Assembly (NCBI GenBank): GCA_963725505.1
Contig: CAVRYN010000004.1
Coordinates: forward strand, 62,001 to 126,000
Direction: 5' to 3'
DNA length: 64,000 nt
Origin: Udaeobacter sp963725505
GTDB lineage: Bacteria; Verrucomicrobiota; Verrucomicrobiia; Chthoniobacterales; UBA10450
Both the position numbers and the translations under genes were made by a program. The stretch's first letter is position 1. Each line of letters begins with the position of its first letter. The notes below the pieces were generated by a model. The model had not been told where the DNA came from, did no database searches, and saw only the letters and a list, made by a program, of their open reading frames with translations. Shown one piece after another: positions 9,577 to 18,849 of this stretch.

Positions 9577-9661
9577 ACGAACGTGCGCGAATAATCTCAA
9601 GGCCGCAGGATGCTGTAGCCCACTCGTGCTGCGGCTGATTCGCCCGCAGCATTCTCCAATC

Positions 9662-10975
9662 ATGGATCTTGCGATCATCGGTTCCGGTTACGTTGGCCTC
9701 GTCACCGGCGCCTGTTTCGCCGATGTTGGCCATAATGTCACTTGCGTCGATAACGACGCACAAAAGATCAAACAACTGCAAGCCGGTGAGGTGCCGATTT
9801 ATGAACCCGGGCTTGAGGAAATAATTCATCGGAATGTCTCGGCGCGTCGGCTGCGCTTCACCGGCAGCATTCAGGACGGAGTGGACAACTCGCAAATCGT
9901 TTTTATCGCTGTTCCTACTCCGCAGCTGCCGGATGGCGACGTCGATCTTAGTTTTCTGGAGAAAGTTGCGCGGGAAATCGCAGGCGTGCTGACCGATTAT
10001 CGCGTGATTGTTGACAAGAGCACAGTGCCAGTGAAGACGGGCGAGAAAGTGGCGGAATCAATCAAAAGATATAACCGCCACGGCGCGAAGTTTGATGTGG
10101 TCAGCAATCCTGAATTCTTGCGCGAAGGCTGTGCCGTGCACGATCTGATGCATCCGGATCGCATTGTGATCGGAGCGCAAAGCGAACATGCCATCGATCT
10201 CATGAAGAAGGTCTATGAGCCATTTATGGCGCCGATACTCGTGACCGATATCAACAGCGCCGAGCTCATCAAACATTGCGCAAACTCATTCCTGGCGCTG
10301 AAAATTTCATATATCAACGCGGTCTCGGCGATCTGCGAGGCGAGCGGCGCTGATGTCGAAAAGGTCGCTGACGGAATTGGAATGGACCATCGAATTGGCC
10401 GTGATTTCCTAAACGCTGGAATTGGATACGGCGGTTCCTGTTTTCCCAAGGATATTGCTGCCTTCATTACGATCAGCGAGCGGCTCGGCACTCCATTCAA
10501 TCTGCTCAAGGAAGTGCAACGCATAAACAATACTCAAAAAGAGCGTTTTCTGAAGGCGATCCGGGAAACCCTGTGGGTTTTGCGGGAAAAGCGGATTGCA
10601 GTCTGGGGCCTCACATTCAAGCCAGATACAGATGACGTTCGCTCGTCTGTGGCTATAGAACTGGTGGCAACCCTCCTGCGCGAAGGAGCGCATGTGGTTG
10701 CCTACGACCCGAAAGGGATGCAAAAGGCACGCTCCATAAAAGCGATCGCCGATGCAGAATTTGCTTCATCGGCCCTCGAAGCAGTGAGCGATGCCGAAGC
10801 GCTCGTCGTCGCCACGGAGTGGAATGAATTTGCCAACGTGGATCTCACCGTGGTGAAAGAAAAAATGAGGACGCCGATGGTGTTCGACGGGCGAAACCTT
10901 CTTGATCCTGAAACGATGAGGCGACTGGGGTTTCATTATCATTCGATCGGACGCGCCAGCGCGAAGCCGCAGTAA
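9662..10975 (+). CDS. ugd: UDP-glucose 6-dehydrogenase
   Basis: Oxidises UDP-glucose to UDP-glucuronate with two NAD+, supplying sugar acids for envelope polysaccharides. The 437-residue protein starts with the Rossmann motif IGSGYVGLVTGACFADVGH, continues with FIAVPTP and DKSTVPVKTG, and contains the catalytic cysteine loop GIGYGGSCFPKD and the C-terminal WGLTFKPDTDDVRSS block, all in the right order. The ATG at 9662 directly precedes the nucleotide-binding strand; the frame extends upstream to 9551 and into the end of lptD, but that part has no family similarity. It sits 85 bp after lptD and just before rsmB. Confidence 0.95.
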   Translation: MDLAIIGSGYVGLVTGACFADVGHNVTCVDNDAQKIKQLQAGEVPIYEPGLEEIIHRNVSARRLRFTGSIQDGVDNSQIVFIAVPTPQLPDGDVDLSFLEKVAREIAGVLTDYRVIVDKSTVPVKTGEKVAESIKRYNRHGAKFDVVSNPEFLREGCAVHDLMHPDRIVIGAQSEHAIDLMKKVYEPFMAPILVTDINSAELIKHCANSFLALKISYINAVSAICEASGADVEKVADGIGMDHRIGRDFLNAGIGYGGSCFPKDIAAFITISERLGTPFNLLKEVQRINNTQKERFLKAIRETLWVLREKRIAVWGLTFKPDTDDVRSSVAIELVATLLREGAHVVAYDPKGMQKARSIKAIADAEFASSALEAVSDAEALVVATEWNEFANVDLTVVKEKMRTPMVFDGRNLLDPETMRRLGFHYHSIGRASAKPQ

Positions 10976-10986
10976 CAACCGGAAAT

Positions 10987-12291
10987 ATGGCGCCCCGTGA
11001 GATAAGGACGCCTTTGTGTCGGAAGTCGGATAACGCGGCTCTATCTCACGGGGCTCGCCAAATCGCACTGAAGGCGCTCCGCACATGGCGAAACGGGAAA
11101 CGCTTTGCCGATTCCATCATTTCGCCGTCGCTCGCGCAAACGAGTCTTATGCGGTCCGATCGCGCGTTTGCGCTCGAATTGTTTTACGGCGTCCTGCGCA
11201 ATTTAACATTGCTGGATTTTTGGATCGGTTGCCTGCGCGCTTCGCGGGTTGAGAGCGATCTTCGCGATATTCTGCGACTCGGTTTATATCAACTCTTCCT
11301 TCTCAAAACCGCTCAACATGCAGCAGTCCACGAGACGGTAGAGCTTGCGCCGAAAAGGCAGCGAACAATCATTAATGCCATGTTGCGCGCTGCGGCGCGG
11401 CGGACAAACGAGTTGCTCGCCCTCGCCCATGCGCAACCATTGTTCGTTCGAACGTCGCATCCGCAATTTCTTGTCGAACGCTGGCAGCAGCACTTTGGCG
11501 CGGAACATGCGGAAAAGCTGTGTGAATGGAACAATCTTCCTGCGCCAGTTTATGCGCGCATCAATTTGTTGAGAATCGATCGAACGGAATTCTTGCGGAC
11601 TTATCCCGAATCGCGTCCTGTCCCTGGGAATCTGAACTTCGTGAAAGTCAATTCGTTACCCTCCGACGCTCTGGAGCGGGGTCATTGCTACATTCAGGAC
11701 CCCAGCACCACGATTGCCTGCCAGTTGCTGGATCCAAAACCCGGAGAAAGAATCCTGGATGCGTGCGCAGCGCCGGGCGGGAAAACCGCACTTATCGCGG
11801 AGCAGGTCAAAAACCGAGCATTCATTGCGGCATGCGATCGCGAGCACCGACGCGTTCGGGTGATGCGCGCTAACTTTCAACGACTTGATGCTCGGATCGC
11901 ATCGGTTGAGCAGTGCGATTGGACAAAACAGCCGCGATCAATTCTTCAATCGGCTAATGGCGGGTTTGATCGCGTGTTAGTTGACGCTCCATGCAGCAAC
12001 ACTGGCGTGATGCGTCGCCGCGTGGATGTACGTTGGAGATTAACCCCGGCGGACTTCGGGCGCATGCAGCAGCGGCAGATTGCGATCGTCCGCGCTGTGC
12101 TTCAGTCGTTGAAGCCGGGCGGTGTCATTGTTTACAGTACGTGCAGCCTTGAGCCGGAAGAGAATGAAGAGGTCGTTCGTCGCATTCTCGCGGAGATGCG
12201 GGCCCTGCGCTTGGAAGCGGAAAGGCATTCGCTGCCTTTTCGCGACGGTTTTGATGGCGCATTTGCGGCGAAATTTATTCGGACCGCCTAA
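10987..12291 (+). CDS. rsmB: 16S rRNA (cytosine-C5) methyltransferase RsmB
   Basis: A 434-residue RsmB/Sun protein that methylates C967 of 16S rRNA. An N-terminal NusB-like RNA-binding domain (about residues 22-150, starting ARQIALKAL) is followed by a SAM-dependent methyltransferase with the DACAAPGGKT SAM motif, the DAPCSNTGVMRRR motif (first cysteine) and the YSTCSLEPEENE motif (catalytic cysteine). The first 20 codons are made of an inverted repeat (10992-11054), so the true start could be elsewhere, for example the TTG at 11014; no better ATG exists before the NusB domain. It is preceded by ugd with only 11 bp between. Confidence 0.92.
   Translation: MAPREIRTPLCRKSDNAALSHGARQIALKALRTWRNGKRFADSIISPSLAQTSLMRSDRAFALELFYGVLRNLTLLDFWIGCLRASRVESDLRDILRLGLYQLFLLKTAQHAAVHETVELAPKRQRTIINAMLRAAARRTNELLALAHAQPLFVRTSHPQFLVERWQQHFGAEHAEKLCEWNNLPAPVYARINLLRIDRTEFLRTYPESRPVPGNLNFVKVNSLPSDALERGHCYIQDPSTTIACQLLDPKPGERILDACAAPGGKTALIAEQVKNRAFIAACDREHRRVRVMRANFQRLDARIASVEQCDWTKQPRSILQSANGGFDRVLVDAPCSNTGVMRRRVDVRWRLTPADFGRMQQRQIAIVRAVLQSLKPGGVIVYSTCSLEPEENEEVVRRILAEMRALRLEAERHSLPFRDGFDGAFAAKFIRTA
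10992..11054. repeat. inverted repeat at the 5' end of rsmB
   Basis: Arms gccccgtgagata and tatctcacggggc pair perfectly around a 37 bp loop. The element overlaps the first codons of the predicted rsmB. It may be an inserted palindrome or an RNA structure controlling translation of rsmB. Confidence 0.75.
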
Positions 12292-12354
12292 AGTTTGGAG
12301 TTCCGCCTTTAGGCGGTCCCTTCCTGAGAGCCGCGTAAACGCGGAACTCCAAAC
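12281..12354. repeat. nested palindromes between rsmB and the M29 aminopeptidase
   Basis: Two overlapping inverted repeats are visible: ggaccgcctaaag with ctttaggcggtcc, and gtttggagttccgc with gcggaactccaaac. The rsmB stop codon (12289-12291) lies inside the first arm. It could act as a terminator-like hairpin or be a REP-type unit; there is no clear T-run. Confidence 0.7.
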
Positions 12355-12406
12355 GTTCAGGTCGTACGAGTTGCATCCGGCCCGGCTGGTGGAATGATAA
12401 GCGCCT

Positions 12407-13504
12407 ATGCACGACGCCCGGTTCGACAAACTCGCCAAACTCCTGGTGGAATACTCTATTCGTCTCAAGCGCAATGAAACGGTCCTGATTGAGGCATTCG
12501 ATATTCCTGCCGAAATGACCGTCGCGCTAATACGCGCGGTGCGGAAAGCCGGCGGAGTGCCTTTTGCGCAGACTTATCAAACCCGCGTAAACCGCGCGCT
12601 CGCGCTCGAAGCCTCGGATCGACAGCTGAAACTCATGGCAAGCCACGAACTGGCGCGCATGAAAAAAATGAACGCTTACATCGCCGTGCGCGGCAGCCAC
12701 AACATCACCGAACTAGCCGATGTGCCGCCGGAGAAGATGAAACTGATCGGCAAAAAAATGCGCCCGGTGCAAGACCAGCGGGTTAAAAAGACAAAGTGGG
12801 TCGTCTTACGCTGGCCAACTCCCTCCATGGCACAGCTTGCTGGGATGAGCACGGAAGCGTTTGAAGATTTCTATTTTGATGTCTGCACACTGGACTATCG
12901 CAAACTGCTACCCGGGATGAGGGCGCTGAAGCACTTGATGGAAAAAACCGACCGCGTTCAAATCAAAGGTCCCGGTACTGATCTGCATTTCAGTATCAAG
13001 GGAATTCCAGCGGTGATCTGCGGTGGCGATCGCAATATTCCCGATGGTGAAGTTTTCAGCTGCCCGGTGAAAGATTCCGTGGAAGGCCACGTCACCTTTA
13101 ATGCGCCGAGCATTTATCAGGGAATCGCTTTTGATGGCATCCGTCTCGAATTCCAGAACGGCAAGGTCGTCGCTGCGACGAGTAACGAGACAAAAAAGCT
13201 AAACAAGATTCTCGATGCAGATCCAGGTGCCCGTTACATAGGCGAATTTTCGCTCGGCTTTAATCCGCGTGTGCTACAACCCATGCGCGATATCTTGTTC
13301 GACGAAAAAATCGCTGGCTCATTTCATTTCACCCCGGGACAAGCTTACGAAGAGGCAGACAATGGAAACCGGAGCCAGGTTCACTGGGACATGGTCAGCA
13401 TCCAGCGCCCCGATTACGGCGGCGGAGAAATCTACTTCGACGGCAAATTGATTCGGAAAAATGGCGAGTTTCTGCCTAACCAATTGCGTTCGCTAAACCG
13501 ATAG
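12407..13504 (+). CDS. M29-family aminopeptidase
   Basis: A 365-residue protein resembling the thermophilic aminopeptidases of peptidase family M29 (AmpS/AmpT/PepS), cytoplasmic metal-dependent exopeptidases. Family features visible are the N-terminal FDKLAKLLVEYSIRLKRNETVLIEA segment in shortened form, the GGDRNIPDGEVF metal-binding glutamate region, VEGHVTF, GEFSLGFNP, SFHFTPGQAYEEADN and VHWDMVSIQRPD, which supply the further carboxylate and histidine ligands. Length is slightly below the family's usual 400 or so residues. It has its own start 115 bp after rsmB, following a palindromic element, and a REP pair begins at its stop codon. Confidence 0.85.
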   Translation: MHDARFDKLAKLLVEYSIRLKRNETVLIEAFDIPAEMTVALIRAVRKAGGVPFAQTYQTRVNRALALEASDRQLKLMASHELARMKKMNAYIAVRGSHNITELADVPPEKMKLIGKKMRPVQDQRVKKTKWVVLRWPTPSMAQLAGMSTEAFEDFYFDVCTLDYRKLLPGMRALKHLMEKTDRVQIKGPGTDLHFSIKGIPAVICGGDRNIPDGEVFSCPVKDSVEGHVTFNAPSIYQGIAFDGIRLEFQNGKVVAATSNETKKLNKILDADPGARYIGEFSLGFNPRVLQPMRDILFDEKIAGSFHFTPGQAYEEADNGNRSQVHWDMVSIQRPDYGGGEIYFDGKLIRKNGEFLPNQLRSLNR

Positions 13505-13561
13505 GGTCGGCGTGTTGCGCCGACTCCCGAAAGCTTTCGGGACGGCGCGGCGTCCCTACAA
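13502..13561. repeat. REP pair (REPIN) after the aminopeptidase
   Basis: Two hairpins in inverted orientation: tagggtcggcg..cgccgac on the left and, read on the other strand, gtagggacgcc at the right end, with a tcccgaaagctttcggga palindrome between. The GTAG head (ATAG on the left copy) matches the other REP units in this window. It overlaps the aminopeptidase stop codon. Confidence 0.75.
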
Positions 13562-13576
13562 CAGGATCCTCGCCTG

Positions 13577-16500
13577 CTACGCTCGCTTCGGCCCCCCAAG
13601 AAGATTTAGTTGCACCATGGCGATGTCGCCATGCTCGTTGAGCTCGAGATTTGCGATTTCAAACATGGGCGCGCCTTCGGCGGGATTTGGGCCAGCGCCG
13701 GGCAACTGAACAATGACCTGCTTGGAGTTCGAATTGAGGATGACCGATGCAATCTCGAGTGACGGCGAGAACTCAAGCGTGCTGATCTGGAACGGAATCG
13801 TGACGAACACAGAGGCACGTCCCTGTGGTGACGGGATGAGCTGGACCGGTGCTGTCTCAGAATTAGGGATTATTTGCAATCCTGACACCGCGATTGAGGG
13901 CATGCCAGTCAGGGTAGGTCTCTGTTGCTGGGATGGAACCACGCGAATGGTGCCTATCGCGCCAGCGACGGGCTGAATCTTTACGATTTCGAAGGCGACC
14001 TGCAAGTTCAACGCAGACTGCGCGCGCTGAGGCGAAGGCAAACGCATCGTGACAAGCTTCGATATGGGACGCACTTTCAAGACACCCATCTTAAAGCTCG
14101 GCGTCAACTGCATGGCGGCGATCTCGAAAGAGAAAGTAATCTGCACGGATGTTTGCATCGTGGCAGCAGGTGGTTGTGGCTTGGCCACGGACGGGGCCGG
14201 GGCTTTGTGTATTGGAGCGATTGGAGTTTGGGTTGTTTCTGGCATGGTTGCGGGTGTGGTTATTTGCGGAAATACAGGTTCACTGGAAATAGCACTTGGA
14301 AAATCAGACGCGGACTCGGTAGCGGGTTCGCTCAGTGGAAATTGACTCGCAGTTGAGATGATCTGGTCAGGTAGCTCTTGCGCGATTGGTTCAACCCCGA
14401 AAGCGTTCGGAGTTGACGGTTCTACGACGGGCCAAGCAAATTCTGCGCCGGCAAGCGCCTCCTCACTCGGCGCCTCCACGGGCAAGACGGATTGTTTCGA
14501 ATCTCCGAAAAACTCGACCGGCTCCTGCGTGTAGAATGTGGCTCCCTCTCCATCTTCCGAGATCTCGGTCGGCTGTTGTGGAACGATCGCAGAAACTTCG
14601 GCAAACTCACTCGTTGCTGAAGCCGTGGCCATTTCAGTAGCCTGCGGGATACTCGGTTGCGGAATGTCCGGCGCTTGTTCGACTACTTGTCCTACAGATG
14701 ATTCGAAGTCCGGCTCGGCAATCGGCGTTAATTCGCGCTCGGGCTCGCGGCGGGCCGGGGCCCGTGCGGTCTTTGCTCTCCGTTCTTTCAATCGATCGAA
14801 AGTGCCGCTCGGTTTGCGTGCAGGCACGGCACTGTGTCGCAACGGAGCTTGCCACGGTTTTAATTCCACCGAAACCTGACGGGGTCCCGCAACAAAGCCG
14901 TTGTCCCTACTCGTCTGCGCCGGCGCGACTCTCGGCTTGAATACGGCAGTGCCGCCGTCGGCGGTGGCCTCCGCGGGAGGTTCAAGCCGCAAATGACGTG
15001 GGACGTTGAAAGCATGCCGACGCACAACGGGCACGATCACCCAAGCCAGTATGATTATGGCCGCCAACAGCAAGCCACCGACAATCGCCAGCCTTCGGCT
15101 CGCCACGCCCGTAGTGGCGGTTGACGAGACGTTTGCGGACGCTGGAGCCGCAGCGGGTTTCTCCGACGGACTTGTTTGGACGGGGACTTGCTGATTGTTC
15201 TGTTCGCTGGATGGAGATGAAGCCTGTGGCGTCTCAGCTCCGACAGCTTGCGCCGCAGTTGTTGTCGATTCGCCGCCAACCGGGGGCGATTCAGATGCCG
15301 GTTGTTGTGGCTGAGGGCTAGTTTCCGCACTTGATTCGCTCGAGGCCGAAGTCGGCTGTCCAGCTGTTGCATCAGCGCTGGCAATTTCCATCCCGGCATT
15401 TGGCTCCTTTGCCGCTGGGCCCAAGGCAAGCGTTTCTCCCTTCGATGCTTCGCCCTGTTTGTTTGCAGCAATAGGACTCGGCTCAACTGCCGGACCTCCC
15501 TCCGTCTGGGGCGCAACCACATTTGTTGTATCGAACGCCAGCGCAGGCGCGGTTGAACCTTCCGGCCTTTTCATCCAACCGACATCATAAAAAGCGTCGG
15601 CAAAAACAGTGTTAAGCGCTGCTGAATAAATCTTGTTAGCCGAGCTGGCCCAATCCGCAGCCTTCTCCGGATTGTTATGCTTATACTCCCACGCCGCCTG
15701 GGCGTAATAAAGCGCCGGCGTATCTCCGGTAAATTGAAACTCCTCCATCATCGCGTGCGCGCGGCTCTCTTTTCCCTCGAGCAAAATCGTCATGTAAATC
15801 TTGAATTTAATAAGCTCTGCCGCCTGATTTTTAGCGCCTCCCGGCATTCGATTATATAGCGCCTCAAAACGCTCTTGCGCCTTTGCGTAGTCCTTCTTCT
15901 TAAAGGGAATTTGCGCGAGGTTGTATTGCGCTTCGCGGAGTTTCGGGTCCAGCCGGGCTGCCTTCTTAAATGCAGCTTCGGCTTGGTCAAATTGCTGCTG
16001 CGCCATCAGAATCTCGCCGCGTAAATTCAAAATGGCCGGCTTATTCGGGTCGGCCTGGTCGGCTTCATCGATCAATTTAAGGGCCGCCGCGAAATCACCT
16101 TGCCGAAGGGCCTGTTGCGATTGCTCGAATTTCGAACGCGCGGCGGCTTTGGTCTTTTCCGAGCGCTCGGTGGCGGTCGTCAGCGGCAATGAAGGTCGCC
16201 CTTCGCCGGCCGGCTTTTCCAGCCACCCGACTTCGTAAAGAGATTCTGCGAAAAGTTTGTTCAGCTGCGGTGAGTAATTCTTTTCCGCTGCGCTGATCCA
16301 ATCTTTGGCTTCGCTTTGATTCTTCTGTTGGAGCGCGACCGCTGCCTTCACATAATCAACGGCCGGGGTGTCGGGCGAAAGCTCCAGCTTGGCCAGCATC
16401 GAATCCACCATGTTCCCGTTGCCCTCCTGCAGATACGTCAGAAGAATTTTGTATTGAATCAGCTGCGAAGCTTCTTTCGCCAGATCGGATTCACCACTGG

Positions 16501-16888
16501 AGAGCAGTTGCTCAAAACGGTTCCTCGCCTCCGCCCAATCCTTTTTGAGAAACGGGATCTCCGCCAGGTTAAAGCGCGCATTCCAAAACTTCGGGTCGAT
16601 CCTGGCCGCTTCCTGCAATGCAGTTTCCGCTTCATCGTATTTGCCCTGTCGCATCAGGATGACGCCACGCAGATTTTTTGACGCGGCAAGACCAGGCTGG
16701 CGAGCATCGATGGCGTCGAGTTGCTTTAACGCCTCCGAAAATTTCTTTGCATCAAACGCGCGATACGCGGCGTTGTACATCTCCTCCAGCTCCGCTTTCG
16801 TCGGAGCGACATTTTCTGCCGCAAATGATTTTGCTGCGAGTGAAGCAAGCACCAGCGCGGCCACCGCCGCCATCCCCCAGAGTCTCAT
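13577..16888 (-). CDS. large TPR protein with membrane anchor and C-terminal beta-repeat tail
   Basis: About 1103 residues starting at MRLWGMAAVAALVLASLAAKSFA, a signal peptide or anchor; the frame is open to 16981 but the extra 31 residues look non-conserved. Two similar blocks of tetratricopeptide repeats follow (roughly residues 30-235 and 250-450), each ending with a '(D/E)VGW(L/M)..P.G' phrase, evidence of internal duplication. Then comes a long Ala/Pro/Ser/Gln-rich linker, one membrane helix (RLAIVGGLLLAAIIILAWV), another low-complexity region and a C-terminal tail with about five repeats of the form 'F.I..L...P....A.V.L'. TPR domains suggest a scaffold role at the envelope. I do not recognise the family; no enzymatic domain is visible. 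Confidence 0.8.
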   Translation of the reverse strand: MRLWGMAAVAALVLASLAAKSFAAENVAPTKAELEEMYNAAYRAFDAKKFSEALKQLDAIDARQPGLAASKNLRGVILMRQGKYDEAETALQEAARIDPKFWNARFNLAEIPFLKKDWAEARNRFEQLLSSGESDLAKEASQLIQYKILLTYLQEGNGNMVDSMLAKLELSPDTPAVDYVKAAVALQQKNQSEAKDWISAAEKNYSPQLNKLFAESLYEVGWLEKPAGEGRPSLPLTTATERSEKTKAAARSKFEQSQQALRQGDFAAALKLIDEADQADPNKPAILNLRGEILMAQQQFDQAEAAFKKAARLDPKLREAQYNLAQIPFKKKDYAKAQERFEALYNRMPGGAKNQAAELIKFKIYMTILLEGKESRAHAMMEEFQFTGDTPALYYAQAAWEYKHNNPEKAADWASSANKIYSAALNTVFADAFYDVGWMKRPEGSTAPALAFDTTNVVAPQTEGGPAVEPSPIAANKQGEASKGETLALGPAAKEPNAGMEIASADATAGQPTSASSESSAETSPQPQQPASESPPVGGESTTTAAQAVGAETPQASSPSSEQNNQQVPVQTSPSEKPAAAPASANVSSTATTGVASRRLAIVGGLLLAAIIILAWVIVPVVRRHAFNVPRHLRLEPPAEATADGGTAVFKPRVAPAQTSRDNGFVAGPRQVSVELKPWQAPLRHSAVPARKPSGTFDRLKERRAKTARAPARREPERELTPIAEPDFESSVGQVVEQAPDIPQPSIPQATEMATASATSEFAEVSAIVPQQPTEISEDGEGATFYTQEPVEFFGDSKQSVLPVEAPSEEALAGAEFAWPVVEPSTPNAFGVEPIAQELPDQIISTASQFPLSEPATESASDFPSAISSEPVFPQITTPATMPETTQTPIAPIHKAPAPSVAKPQPPAATMQTSVQITFSFEIAAMQLTPSFKMGVLKVRPISKLVTMRLPSPQRAQSALNLQVAFEIVKIQPVAGAIGTIRVVPSQQQRPTLTGMPSIAVSGLQIIPNSETAPVQLIPSPQGRASVFVTIPFQISTLEFSPSLEIASVILNSNSKQVIVQLPGAGPNPAEGAPMFEIANLELNEHGDIAMVQLNLLGGPKRA

Positions 16889-17005
16889 GCGGTAGCGATT
16901 GAAGCCCTGTTCGGGGCGTCTGACAAGTGGAAAGTTGCTTTTGCGAATCGATTTTTCAGCGGCCTTCGGAAAAAGCGTCAACCGTCGTGATGGTCTCCTG
17001 CTGGC

Positions 17006-17755
17006 TCAGTCATTGAGATTGGCCACGATCCGTAAACCTTCCAAAGTGAGGTGGGGACGAATCACGCCGATCTCTGGCAAGCCTCCGGCGATCAGGCGCG
17101 CGTAGCCGCCTGTCGCTACGATCCAGACCTTTTTGCGCGGAAACTGCTCTGCTCTGATTCGCGCAAGGATTTCCCGAACCAAACCACGATACCCGAACAC
17201 GGTGCCGGACAGCATTGCCTCGATCGTCGATTTACCCACCGCGTGTCGGGGCTCTTTCAACGACAGCCTGGGCAAGAGCGCCGTTCGTTGATATAGAAAG
17301 TTAGTCATCGCTTCGAGTCCCGGCGCAATCACGCCGCCGACGTAGCTGCGGCGCTCGGAAACGATGTCGAAAGTTACTGCAGTGCCGAAATCCACAACGA
17401 TTGCGGGACATCCATAAAGCTCCGCGACTGCCGCAGCATTCGCCAGTCGATCTGCTCCAATCGATCGCGGCTTGGCATAATCTATTTCCACACCCAGCTT
17501 CAGCTTCCAACCCAGCCAGAGCACCTTTGCCTTTTTTCTTGCCGCGTTTGAGATCGCAGAGTTTTTTGCCGGCACCACCGACGAGACAATCACCTTCTGC
17601 ACCTTTCGTTGTACAAGAAATCCCGAGACCACACCGCTCGAGAGCTTGTTGGTAGCGATTCGGGTAGGAGCCGAGATTCGCCTCTTCGACGCAAACGCAA
17701 ACTTTGCGTACGAATTACTGATATCGACCAACAAATAATCGCAGCTACCCCCCAC
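17006..17755 (-). CDS. coaX: type III pantothenate kinase
   Basis: Phosphorylates pantothenate in the first step of coenzyme A synthesis. The protein has the actin-like ATPase features of CoaX: LLVDISNSYAKFA (phosphate-binding loop), IGADRLANAAAV, VVDFGTAVTFD and GGVIAPGLEAM, then an ATGGYA motif near the C-terminus. No ATG fits; the open frame reaches a TTG at 17791, while a GTG at 17755 places the first strand close to the N-terminus and gives about 249 residues, close to the usual 250-260. I chose the GTG, with moderate certainty about the exact start. It is divergent from hemB. Confidence 0.9.
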   Translation of the reverse strand: MGGSCDYLLVDISNSYAKFAFASKRRISAPTRIATNKLSSGVVSGFLVQRKVQKVIVSSVVPAKNSAISNAARKKAKVLWLGWKLKLGVEIDYAKPRSIGADRLANAAAVAELYGCPAIVVDFGTAVTFDIVSERRSYVGGVIAPGLEAMTNFLYQRTALLPRLSLKEPRHAVGKSTIEAMLSGTVFGYRGLVREILARIRAEQFPRKKVWIVATGGYARLIAGGLPEIGVIRPHLTLEGLRIVANLND

Positions 17756-17862
17756 GCTAAGATGCAGACACAGAACGCTAGACGTAGTCAAGCATCCGTC
17801 GCATATGACCCATTCGTCGCATACGCGCTTGCGACGCTCCTGCCAGCGCGTAGCCTCGATTT

Positions 17863-18849
17863 ATGAGAAGATTGGTGCATCGCCCGCGTCGCTTGCGACG
17901 TTCTGCCACTCTGCGCAATCTCGTCCGCGAGACACAATTAAGCGTCCACGATTTCGTTCTCCCGCTGTTTGTAAGTGAAAAATTGGATCACCGCCGGCCG
18001 ATTGCCAGCATGCCCGGGGTCTTTCAGTTGTCTGTGAAAGAGATCGCCGATGAAGCGCGCGCTGCTCACGACCTTGGGCTACAAGCCGTCCTGCTTTTCG
18101 GCATTCCGGAACAGAAAGACGAACAGGCCACCGGCGCGTACGCAGAAAATGGGGTTATTCAAAAAGCGCTGCAAGCGATCAAATCAAAATGCCCCGATCT
18201 GGTTACCATCACCGACGTGTGCCTGTGCGAATACATGAGCCATGGCCACTGCGGCGTCACTCGGATTGACGGAGATCATTTCCACGTCCTCAATGACGAG
18301 AGTGTCGAACTGTTGGTGAAAACATCGCTGTCTCACGCCGCCGCAGGCGCAGACATGGTGGCGCCCAGCGACATGATGGATGGGCGCATTGGCGCGATCC
18401 GCGAGGCGCTCGATTCCGCAGGATTCGATCAAACGGGTATCATCAGTTACGCCGCAAAATTTGCGTCGGTGTTTTACGGGCCATTCCGCGACGCAGCCGA
18501 AAGCCCGCCGCAGTTTGGCGATCGTCGTTCTTACCAGATGGATATCGCCAACGCGAATGAAGCGTTGCGCGAGGTAGCGCTGGATATCGATGAAGGAGCG
18601 GACATCGTGATGGTGAAACCTGCTTTGCCCTACCTTGATATCTTATGGCGCGCCCATGAGCGCTTTGGAAAACCCACTGCGGTTTACAATGTCAGCGGCG
18701 AGTACGCCATGGTCAAAAGCGCTGTCGAGAAAGGGCTCTTGGACGAGCGCGCCGCCGTCCTCGAGATTATGACGGCGCTCAAACGCGCCGGCGCGGACAT
18801 TATTGTCACCTATTGGGCACGCGAACTCGCGAAATGGCTGCGGGAGTAA
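17863..18849 (+). CDS. hemB: delta-aminolevulinic acid dehydratase (porphobilinogen synthase)
   Basis: Condenses two 5-aminolevulinate molecules to porphobilinogen in haem biosynthesis. The 328-residue protein is full length. It shows the metal-binding cysteine loop TDVCLCEYMSHGHCG, the APSDMMDGRIGAIR motif, SYAAKFASVFYGPFRDA (first active-site lysine) and MVKPALPYLDI (Schiff-base lysine), all in order. The zinc cysteines indicate a zinc-type enzyme. The last codons overlap the start of the next gene, which suggests co-transcription. Confidence 0.97.
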   Translation: MRRLVHRPRRLRRSATLRNLVRETQLSVHDFVLPLFVSEKLDHRRPIASMPGVFQLSVKEIADEARAAHDLGLQAVLLFGIPEQKDEQATGAYAENGVIQKALQAIKSKCPDLVTITDVCLCEYMSHGHCGVTRIDGDHFHVLNDESVELLVKTSLSHAAAGADMVAPSDMMDGRIGAIREALDSAGFDQTGIISYAAKFASVFYGPFRDAAESPPQFGDRRSYQMDIANANEALREVALDIDEGADIVMVKPALPYLDILWRAHERFGKPTAVYNVSGEYAMVKSAVEKGLLDERAAVLEIMTALKRAGADIIVTYWARELAKWLRE

